From contig NC_134844.1 in assembly GCF_965363235.1 (NCBI RefSeq), forward strand, positions 72,223,497-72,287,496: a DNA stretch of 64,000 nt, given 5' to 3'. Below are positions 23,712-35,700 of this stretch, one piece after another; positions within the stretch are counted from its first letter, which is position 1; every line of letters begins with the position of its first letter. A program made the position numbers and the translations under genes. Under the pieces are notes generated by a model. It saw nothing but the letters and a program-made list of their open reading frames with translations, had not been told where the DNA came from and made no database searches. The stretch is from Mytilus galloprovincialis (lineage: Eukaryota > Mollusca > Bivalvia > Mytilida > Mytilidae).

Positions 23712-26700
23712 CTGAAATTACAATAAAAATGTACAGTCTCTTTTTAATATCAATGCATTAATAAACATTTACCATAAACATTTGGAATGCCTATATCGAC
23801 ATTGAACTTAATTCTGGAAATGCAATCGTTGATCTTATGCTAAATGATAACCCCGATACAATGCCGGTAGAGTTAGTGGTTAGAAAAAGGATACCCGATT
23901 ACCTTGTAAATTGTTAAAAAAAAATATGCCTTAGAATTGATGCACTCCTCAGTTTCTACAAATCTGAAATATTAGACACTGGACGCGCATGAATAATCAG
24001 TCAGTTAATTAAGCTATCTCTCATTTTACTTTCCATTAACCATATACCGACTGAATTTAAAAACGCTACACTCATTTTGTTGATTATTTTTTTTCCTTAT
24101 TATTTTTGATTCTATACAACTGCTCTTCATGCTTATACTTCTTTCTCTTTAGAAAAAAATCAACATCATTCTGACTTATCTATGATTATCGAATACACCG
24201 GATTCTTGAAGTCGCACGAATTTTTTAAAGCAAAATTTGGAACAAATAAAAGAAAAAAAACCAGATCAATATGTAGTGACAATGCAACGTCATTTGCGAT
24301 TCATGTTTACGGCGCAACGTCAACTGCTAATCAAATTGCCGAATGCCATTGCGCACATGTATAGATTCATGCAATAAATGTTTCCAAAAACTGAACTGCT
24401 AAAGAGTCGACTGAAGGAAAACATTTAAAGCACTTAAGTTTAAACCGCATAACTGTCAAAACCTATTGTAATGGGTGGAACAAAGGCAAAATCAGAAGGT
24501 GTAAAACAGAACCAAAAACATGTCAAACAGAATTGGTTGACCTTTCTGGCAATCATTTGGGCGTTTGTTACAGGCATTCATTGCTTTTGACTGTGACACA
24601 TTCAAAAATTTTAAAAAGAATAATCTAGTGTTGCGGTTCTAGAGTCAGTCATATAAAACCAGTTCAACATGATTCAGTTTTAAAATAAATTTTGTTATCT
24701 TTACCACGACTGGGATCAACAGTTGCATCTCTAATTTTGATAAAATTAATACTGGACATCACGAAAAACTGGAACTTTTCTCTTAAATGTAATATAGTTT
24801 GTTAAATTAAACAGTCTCGAATACCAACTTAGTGTAAGCAAAGTAACTTACATTAAAATTGATACTTCTTAATTACATGGAAGATTCTACAAAATGTATC
24901 TGTATAGATAATGTAGTTGATATTAATGAAAAAAATCTTCAGTAAATTAACGCAAATGACGCAGACACCAAACAATATTAAGTTACTAAAATGAACAGCT
25001 AGACGCAATCATACAAAAGCAAAAATAGACAAATCTATGGTGGCCGGTTAAGGCCATTTCGCGTCTTCATCTTTCATATTCTATAGGGCGAAAACGCGTA
25101 AAACGCGAAAACGCGAAGTCGAAAACGAGAATTCGCAAAAAGGCAAAGTCGAAAACGCGAAATCGATTTCACGTTTTCGACTTCGAGTTTTCACGTTTTT
25201 GACTTTTCGACTTCGCATTTTCGACTTTTCGACTTCGCGTTTTCAACTTCGCCTTTCGCAATTTCGTGTTTTCAACTTAGCGTTTTCGCGTTTTCAACTT
25301 AGCGTTTTCGCGTTTTCGACTTCGCGTTTTCGCGTTTATGCCCTACATAATATGAAAGGCGAAAACGCGAAATGGCCTTAACCGGCCACCATACAAATCC
25401 CCATACCGTAGGACAATGTCTGAATAGAGAAGAGTCAATCTTTAAGATGAAATTGGTTTTGTTGTAAAAGTTGAACAAAAATAAAACCTATTTTAAAAAC
25501 AGACTTTAAGACCGATTATAATATGCCCTAACAATTTCACAGTTCCAAATTGTTCCACATTCAAAATAAACTGTTAGTCTAGGTATACTAAACAACATTG
25601 AAAGCAATAAAAAATCGAAATCCCATTTATTTCGTGACAACCATTTTGTATCGATGGAGTAGCTGGAGGAAACCGTCAACCTAATTCAATTCATATTGGA
25701 GTTCAAATCACAACGTGCGAGGTTAGAACTCACAACCTAGCTACTGACAGGCAAGTGATATTATTTTTGTTCGAACAAACATGCGTACCTGGTATTTGGT
25801 ATTGACTTCTTGATTTCAGTCTCTCGCAAGTTTCGCAGCAGATTTGATTCACCGTGGGCATGTAACAGTTAATTCGTAACTGGCTATTCTGATCAAATGG
25901 TGCACATAATTCTGGATTCTGGTCTCCCCACTGACATACTGAAACATAAACAGAAGATCATTGAGATTTCTTTTTGTAATAGATGTTGGTGGTTGACGTG
26001 AACAATATTGACTGGCTGGTGGTTCATATAAAACCCAGACTGTTGTCAAGCTGAATATTAGATAGAGACAAAGCTGTCAAGCAAAAGTTTTGAGTATCCA
26101 AAGATTTTGTTTAATTCTAAAACATAGTCCATTTATTTCGTTTGCATGTTGTTGCATGGGTTGTTTTTGTTTGTGATTTTTTTTATAACTATTATTTTTT
26201 TGTAATTCGCATGAATTTCGTATGTTTGGAGTCGTTTCAATTTTATTCAAATTTATTATACTTGCTAACAATATAATATTCAAATGCCGCATTAAAATAG
26301 CACCATATTACAAATATTTGCCCACGATCAAACGATATACTTTGGTATCTTGTAAAAGTGTCTCCTTCCAAGAATATGAAATATTGCAGCAATGAATAAG
26401 CATGTGTTGTATATGCTTGTTTAAATAAAGTGATTGATAAAAACGACTAAATGCTATTCAACGATCTGAAAGTGAGAAATATACTGAATATGGCGGTAGT
26501 GCTTTGTTGTTTGCTGGTGTGCCAGGAAACATAACTCTGATTGATCTGTGAGAGTTATATCGTAGCATAAGATGACATTTGGAGAAAAAAATCTGTATTT
26601 AGTTTTCTGTGTTATAACAGTCTTTTGCGAACTGATTATCTCGTGTTTTTCATTGTGTTGTACATTTTTCTTCAATGTATTTTTTTTTAATTCCCCTTTA

Positions 26701-29700
26701 TGTCGATCTTCTCCCACTATTTGTTTACAAAACAAAGTAAGAATAGTGAGTTCATACGTAATTCGAATTCGATTTGCATTTGGTTAATGCGAATTAACCA
26801 ATTTGAATCAATTCGAATTAAAAAGGAAGAGTGTGTGAACGCGATTAGCGAATTCGATTCGAATTCAATTCGAATTAATGCTGAGTTCACACGTAATTCG
26901 AATTCGATTCGCATTAACTAATTTGAATTAGTTAAATTCGCATTCGAAATGTTTAACGTCCTAACGTCAAATTCGCTGAACTGTTAAAACGACGTAAACT
27001 TTCAATTCGTATTAACAAAAGCGTATTTCTAATGCGAATTGGATAATGCAAATTAGCCAATTCAAAATTAATTCGAATGAAGAAAAAAGACTGTGTAAAC
27101 GCGATTCAAATCAAATGTAGTACTACGTGTGATCGAGGCATAAATGTACGTTTGAACTAGACATGAAACATATCAAACTTTTAACTGTCTAATAAAGAAA
27201 ATATCTTAATTTTCAAACATTTTCAATATGTCATCAAAAAAGTCAAGCAGTATCAATGCATATGAAATGCACCAACAAAAACGGGACCGAAAACTAATAA
27301 TGATCTTAGTACACAGGTTTTTGCCTATTTTATGTTGTTCTATTAATACAATTTAGAATGGAAAGCGGGAATGGGTAAAAAATACAACAACCCGTACAAA
27401 GAGCAGAAGTCATATCATGATCACCATTAGGTCTTAAGCAGGTTCGACCCTATATAGATGATGAAATATGCTTACCGGACTTGTCCTGGTCTGCTAAAGA
27501 AGGACATGTGAGACAACAAAGACGCTGGTTTTCTGGGAGATAACATAGATGTCGCTTTTCTCTGATGATCTGACAACGAGGCGTTAAATCACCGTATTCA
27601 CACCCGGGAATCACTACAAGAAAGTAAACATAAGAAATATGGACAATGTAGATATAGTGTCTTATTAAAACTTCGAAACAGAACACAATCTTATCGCGAG
27701 ATCTCGAGTGTTGATGACAAAATTGGTGTACCAAGAAAGAGAACTCTATTGATTGTGTATTTGTAAAGAACTCGTTTGTTAATGAATTTCTGTTCAAAAT
27801 AGTGTCCAGTGGCAAATATTTCAAGGTTGGAATTCTGGGTTGATTAAATAATTGGTGATTTACAACAATTTTAGCTCTATTGGCTTTTTATCTTGGCGGT
27901 CAGTTTTTATGGTCGGAGAAATCCTGAGTACCTGGAGTGAACCATGCACTGGCATTCGGTAAGAAAAATGACAAAACCTAGTAAATTAAGATTGAAGTCG
28001 ATTTGACTTGAAACCAAAACCTCAGTGTTGCCTTCCAGGATAGTGATACCAAGGGGTACAATCAAAATCACGTGATTGATATACACACACCGGAAGTTAC
28101 AGTCGAACTCGCCGCTTAAAAAGTTAGTAGTTAATTTTATCAATTAAATTTTGATTAATAAATTGGCACACCGAATGTCCGATAGTATGTAGTTTTAAAA
28201 TACACAATTGTTTTTGCTAGAAAGCGTGCAGTTATTGCAAACACTTCGACACAGTTATCTGGTGAAATTTTGGAACTGTGTCGAAGTGTTAGCATTAACT
28301 GCACGCTTTCAAGCAAGGATAATTGTGTAATTCAAAACTAGATAGTATCCGAAATTCGGTGCACTACCTTATTTATTAAATTTTATTCATATAAACAAGT
28401 AAATACGACTACTTACCTTTCAAGCGGTCTGCTCGACTGTTACTTCCGGTGTGTGTATATCCATCACGTGATTTTGATTGTACCCCTTGGATACAGGATA
28501 ATTTAGAAGTTTAACTGCTCAAACCACTCGGGTTGGAATGACAACCAACTAAGAAAGTCATAATTAATTAAGTAACAACGGCCTAAAAACTAATTGTTCT
28601 TACCTACAGCTTGTCTATCTTTGTGTAACCTGCATTGTTCACAGCAAATATCTCTATTTCGTGAATTATAACAATCAAATGGTTGTATATTCCTACATTG
28701 ATAGGACCAATCACCGTATTCACAACCTACAAGACAAAGTATTGAAATTAAGGTGGCACCCAACACTACAGGGAGATAACTCTGTAAAATCAGATAAACG
28801 TTTTAATTACATTGTGTTCTTAAGGGAATATTAAGCTTCTCAATGATCAAAATCAGTGTTTGTCAAATTGCTATATAACCAGTGTAATATTTCTGATAAA
28901 TAGGTTGGTTCAAATTTTTTGAAATTTTTATATTTTTGTCAAAGGGTCAAAGTAAGTATTTTGTAAAAATTTTAGGAAAATTAAACGATCCAAATAAATT
29001 TTAGTCAAGGTGTTGGGTATCACCTTAATCTCAGAACTTTTCGCTTTCAAATCTCATGGTTATTAAAAAGTGTTTGTCGATGAACAATTTAAATCAAAAG
29101 CGATTACTAGAAATACGGCATGCAAATCTTAAAGCACATGGGATTTCCACCTCAGCTCTAATTATTTGTTGTTGTTGTTTTTGTGCTAACTATATCGATT
29201 GAATGATGTTAGCTGAACGTCCAGTTGCAAATATTTCATTCATAATTAATACGAGATAACAATTAAACAAGGCATTCAAAAAGAAAGAGATGAAAGGCGG
29301 TGATTGGGGGAAATATGCTGAATTAGGATAAATGGTTTGCCTTTAACATACAAATTATTATATTTATAATATTATTCGTTTTTCAAAGTTTGGACACTTC
29401 AATTTTCTCTTTTTTACCAAATGTTTTATAATTTGAGAAGGATGGTATCTTTGTTAACGAAAAGGGGGTTTTATAGCGAAAACACATAAGTTGTATAGCG
29501 AAAACACACAAGTCTGATGACAGTTGTTGTTAAAACACAGTTCGTATCCATTCATATACAGTTTGAAATTGTAACTCTAAACTACCGTGCTTTCTACAGA
29601 TTTCTATATCATTTCGGAATATATGAAACATTTATCATATAAATAATTATTTCTTGGTGGTAAATTGCCTTTAAATTGACAGCTACATATAACATCTTAG

Positions 29701-32700
29701 AACTTTGTTAGTGTACTGATGTCTTCATTTGATTATGTGATTATTTCACAGAGGGGGTTAAAACTATCTTAAGTCCTATACAGTTCGTTATCTGTTCTTT
29801 CACTTCCAGTTTTTCTTCTTTTACTGTTTTAATTCTACTGACAGATGCTTACGCTTTCATGGCACATGAAGCAATAAGTTTCAGTATTTTGTTGTTTTGT
29901 TTATTTAACATATTAATCAACTGTAACGGTATATATTGTTGTTTTTTGGTTTTTTTCAGTCGTTTGTTTTCGCATATCTCTCATCCTTTATGATTTAATT
30001 ACTGGTTGCATCCGTCTTCAGTGTACATATATTTTTCCCGTTTGAATGGTATTACACTAGTGTTGGTTTTTTTTTTTTTTTTTTTTTTTGTTTTTTTGTT
30101 TTTTTTTTGTTTTTTTTTTTTTTTTGTTTTTGTTTTTTTTTTTTGTTTGTTTTTGGGAGGTCCTTTATAGCTTGTTGTTTGGTGTGATCCAAGGCTCTGT
30201 GTTGAAGATCGTACCTTGACCTACATGTATATAGGTTTATATATATAAATTGTGACTTGGATGGAGAGTTGTCTCATGGCACTCATAACATATGTCTTCC
30301 TATATCTACGAGACATATAAAAAAATATATTATTAATAAATAAGATTTTTTCTTGGAGCTCTTTAAGAGCACATATTTTTTTTTTTTTTTTTTTAAATCA
30401 GGATTTTGTGTCATTGTTTATTTATTGTTCTACATACTATAGATTGTGTTGTTTTTTTTAACTCTCTCATACATGTATCCTTGTTTTCTATTTGCACCCG
30501 TCTTCAGTGTATAATAATTATATTCGAATTTAACGTGGTATAACATACGTCTCGAATAGTGCTTGCGGTGCCAATTATACTCGTAATGTTAGTTTTTGTG
30601 GATATATGATTAAAACTCCATTTTTCTGTCGTTTTGGGGCTGTTCTCTGCTCTATGGTCGGATCGTTGTCTCTTTGACACATTCCCCATTTCCATTCAGA
30701 ATTTTATTTTTTGATGATCTGGATTGGATATAAACTATAGATAATAATGAGAAATAAGTGCATAATAAAAGCATAAAAACAAGAAATAAAGAAAAATAGG
30801 CAAAACGAATTAAGAAAAGAGATACAAAAGTCATGTAATGAGGTGCTGAAATATGAAGAGACAGAATAATGGAGCAAAATAGATACAGAACAGATAACAA
30901 TTGTGTAAAGAAATAAAGGACTCCCAATTCAGATCCTTGTATCTTACCTGTGTTTTATGTCCTTGTATCTTACCTGTGTTTTCTGTCCTTGTATCTTACC
31001 TGTGTTTTCTGTCTTTTTCAATGCCAAACATCTCTCACAGCAATCCCTAGAGACCCTCTCGTAATTATAGCAAATAAAGGATCCAAGTGTATTGATGGCT
31101 TGTGAACAACCCATATTGTTGATAAACACTGGCGTAGAGTCTGTAGGACATGTCTGAAATATGTAGGATAAGCATATTATTTTTGCAATGTTTTCCTTAT
31201 ATGAGAGTTGAAAGTATTATCAGAAAAAGATACCAAACGGACATTCAAACTCATAAGTCGAAAACTGAAAACGCCATGGCTTAAAAAGAAAAGGACAAAC
31301 AGAAGAACAACATGAGCAACACCCAAAAAGAAAGAAGTTTTGTCTTTTGAATTGCATCACGTTTCACGATCCTGCTCGGCCTTTATTAATTTACCTTGCG
31401 ATAAAGGTCTTGCTAATTGTTGAAGGCCTTACGTGAATGTGGCGGGTGTAAACGAGTTTAATCCCGCCATATTCTGTATGTGCCTGTCCCAAAATGAGGA
31501 GCTTAGAATCTAGTGGTTGTCGTATGTTGCTGTATATCATATTTTTTTTTAGTATTTTTTTCATAAATCAGACTGTTACATGTAATTTTCTCGTTTGAAT
31601 TATTTGACATTCGTCATTTTATAGTTTACTTTATGAGGTATGAGTTTTACTAATTGTCGAATGTCGTAAGGTGACTAAGGATGTACTTAGGTGAGGTTAA
31701 GTGAAAATTAAGAAATTAAGAAATTAAAATTGATACTATAAGTTGGTAGAGCATTCTTTAAGGATGAAAATAAGCTAAAAATATTGATAGGTCATGGACC
31801 TCTTTTTCGAGATATTTGAGATTTAAAATATGGCGGGAAAAGTCTGACTCGGACTTTTACCTTACATTTGCATTGGTATTATTTGGGTCTCAAAATAAAA
31901 GAAAGAAAATCAAGAATCTTCTTAAATTTTGGAAAATGACCTTTCGTGAGCTATAAAGTCTTAGAATGAAATTCAAAACAGTGTAGCTGTGGCCATTGAT
32001 TGACACATTAAATTCATCCATTGACTGGGACAATTTACGTGAACGTTTGTCTGTAACAACCACTGTTCACGACGTACCTACGATAGACATTGAAACTGTG
32101 GGGTCACCAAAGGTTTCTTAACGCCTCTAATTATAAAATAATTCGAAATATTAATCAGGAATAACCTTTATGTTTTGATTTATATAATATATATATATTA
32201 AAACATCGTGTTATTTCTGATTAATTTTTCGAATTACTTTATTTATGTGTTGAGAACCTTTGGTGACCCCATAGTTTAAGTGTCTTTAAAAAGTACATAG
32301 TGAGCAGTGGTCGTTACATACAAACGTTCACCTAAATTTTCCCAGTCAATGAATGAATTTAATGTGTCAATCAATGGCCACAGCTACACAGTTTCGAATT
32401 TCATTCTATATGAAAAAATAAATGGGTGTTAAGGGGCAAAATATTTACTTTGTATTGTATGGAAAAACACCAAGGAGTCCGAACATTTGTCACAAATTCC
32501 AAAACCTCACCTTAGTACATCCTTAAGTGACCGTGATGTCTTCAACGTTTTTTCATAGTTTTCTACGGTTTAAAATGGAATTTAGAATTAAATTATAAGA
32601 AATGACTAATATTTTTTCTGTCTATTCGAAATAACATAAAAAATGTGGTGCACACTGTTAAATAACCCGCTACGCGCGTTATTTAGTGTGCACCAAATTT

Positions 32701-35700
32701 TTTATGTTATTTCTTCATAGACAGAAAAAATATTACAGTCATTCCTTAAACAAATTAACTTAAGATTCTGTTTTGAGCTTAATTCATTTATGTACTTCAT
32801 GTAATCCCTGTCAGAGTTCGGCTTTACTTTTGGTGTTTTCTATGTGTGCGCTTCAAGGTTTTTACAGGTTTTTTGACTTTGGAATGGTTTGGCCTTAAGT
32901 TTGAATGAAGACACAATAATTGTAGAAATCTGCATCTGGTACAAGGAACAGGTATATTAATAATATTCGTATAATGAAAAATGTAATTAAGACAACAAAC
33001 AAACTGTTTGCAATGGATAACGAGTTAGTTTTATGTATTTTTACAGCGTTTTCTTTCAGTAGACTCAGTGACATTTTATAATTTCAAGTAGTAAATGATT
33101 CACATCAGAATTATGAAAATATAGATATATTGTAACAGTAAACGCGTGTTACTTATCTTACAACTACTGTTTATTGATATAAATTTCCTGCTAACAGATG
33201 AAGGCTGTATGTATAGATACATGTTTCAAGTGACTCATTATTATATAAACAACTTAAGATTTAATTGGGGCAATCAAGATTATGTCCTGTTGATACTTAG
33301 AATCATCACTTGTAAATTTTATAATCGTGAAATGTTTCAGTAACGAGGTAATCTTCAATATAATGAAAAGTTTCAATTTAAATGTTTAAAGTGGCGTATT
33401 GCCATACATAAGTCCGTTTTAACGTTTTACCAGAAGTTCATTACTTGAAGAACGCAACTTACTAGTAAATTGCCACTAATGAACACATGAACTAATGATG
33501 GCAGAACGAACTTGCCTAACCAACTACAATTGAGGTCTTTAAAGAGAACTGGGTTTTGCCGTTTTTAAAATTGTAACCGAAAAAACAAAAGAAACAGACA
33601 CAACCGGACAAACAAATGAACACAAGGTAGTTCATGATATAAAAACGCAAGCTCTCGAACTTCTGATTTACAATTGAAACATGTGTTTGACAAGAGTTGT
33701 GTCGGTTATGTAATATCTTTTTAAGAATAACAAAATTGGATCTCCAAAACTTTAGTAAAGTTAAACATACTTACTGGGTCATTTGAAAGAACTCCTCTGT
33801 TAGGAATTAAATTTGAACTTCCGCCATATACACGTTCATTTCTATTGTAAATTGGATATCTCGATCCTCCACCAACATATTGAACTCTGGTGCTACCTGG
33901 ATTGTATGAAACTCCACTACCAACATACGGGGAATATTGATTCTGTGTACTTCCTGTTCCATATCGCGTTCTGGTGCCCTGTTGGTTTGTGTTAGGATAT
34001 TGACGATTGGAACCGCTGGTCTGGTATCCAGCCTGACTTGGAGGTCTATATCGATAAGCTGTTTGAGAGTCTGGTCCGGTATATACAGTACGTGTATACT
34101 GATATCCACTTTCGGCTCTTACTGGGGGACTTATTGTAGTCGATGTAATCGGTTGTCTATATCGTTCAGTTGTATATTGATATCTATATCCGGTTCTTAC
34201 TGGGGGACTTCTTGTAGATGATGGAATCGGTCGTCTTCGATCTTGTTCATTTGTATATTGATATCTAATTCCGGTTCTTACTGGGGGACTTCTTGTAGAT
34301 GATGGAATCTGTTGTCTTCGATCTTGTTCACTTGTATCTAGATGACTTCTGAATTCAATCTGAGGATCACTACCTATTGTTATAATTCTAGAATCATCGT
34401 CTTGTGAATTTTCATTTTGAGTTTGATTTTCAGATTGTGTGTCATATGTTGAGCTAACATATCTATAACCAGAATTCTGGGTATTGCTTCGGTCTTGTTG
34501 TACATTATCCACACTTTCACTACGAACTAATGGTACGCCTCCACCATTCGAGGAACTACTTATTGGTAACGGCTATTACAAAAAATATCAAGTTAACTCA
34601 TCAATTATACTATATAACACGAATAAAAGCAATGTTTTGTTTTTGTTTTGTTTTGTTTTGTTTTGTTTTGTTTTGTTTTGCTTTTCAGTAATTTGTTTTT
34701 TAATTTGATATTTGTTGTTTTCACAAGTGGTAAATCACTTGCTGCAAACGGATGTATTAAAATACACCATACAAGCAACTTTGGCCTACATATCCAAATA
34801 CTATATAGCTGATGAGCTATTTGACAATTTTATAGAACCAACAGAATATGAGTATTTCTGCATTTCAAATTCATATATGAGTTGACATGGCTATTTTTTT
34901 CTTGTTTGTTTCGAGTGGGTTTTTTTTCTATTGTTTTGTATTGCATGTTAATATTTCTTCTTTTTCATGTTCTTCTCTTTTATGCTATGCTTTTGTAGAC
35001 GGTTAATCGAGCATGCTTTATGTTTCTAACTTACAGGCAAATCATTTCCATCTATATATCTCTTCTGTCTTTTGATGTCTAGCTTTTCAAAAACAGTTTC
35101 TGAAACAAAACAAATACAATAAATTAATATTTGTGTCAAAATATTTTTATTAATCTGTGCAAACGAATTTTTTTACTATTACAGTTTTATTGGTAGAGTG
35201 CCTGTTTTAAATATAACAATCTCGACTTGCCTAAAAACAAAGACACTGACAAGGAAAAGGCCTTGAAACTTTTGAGTACGATTTTTGTACTCAGACTCAA
35301 GAATCAACCAATCAAAATGCTGGATTTCATTTTTCGAGCATGATTTTTGTGCTCCGAGCACTGAGCAAAGTTTTCTGACTTCAACCCCTAGTAGACGTTA
35401 AGGAAAAGGACAAGGATGAAACATGACAAACAATAAGTCACTTATAGAGGAAAGAAAACACAATTATTGTCCGCATAAGCCCACACCTCCCTTTGTCTAT
35501 AAACTTGACAACTTAAAAGATATAATAATTAAAGTCAGAATTAAGGGGTCATCCATAATTGTCAACCATTTTCCAAAGTGTACAAAACGTACACTTTTTC
35601 AGACCCCCCACCCTCCCTCAAAAAGTGTACATCAACCATTTTCAGATTTCAAGAGAGGAATCAATCATTCTTAATAAAAAGAAGATCCTGTTTATTATAT

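Noticed and set aside
26700..26921. Ile/Asn/Ser/Arg-rich frames on both strands
   Set aside because: Direct consequence of AATTCGAATT palindromes.
27907..28143. 78-codon minus-strand frame between exons 5 and 6
   Set aside because: It lies largely in the left arm of the 450-bp fold-back and has no cysteine module.
33807..34221. Other frames of 60-100 codons over exon 3
   Set aside because: Shadows of the Tyr/Arg-rich coding exon; the splice phases support only the 266-codon frame.
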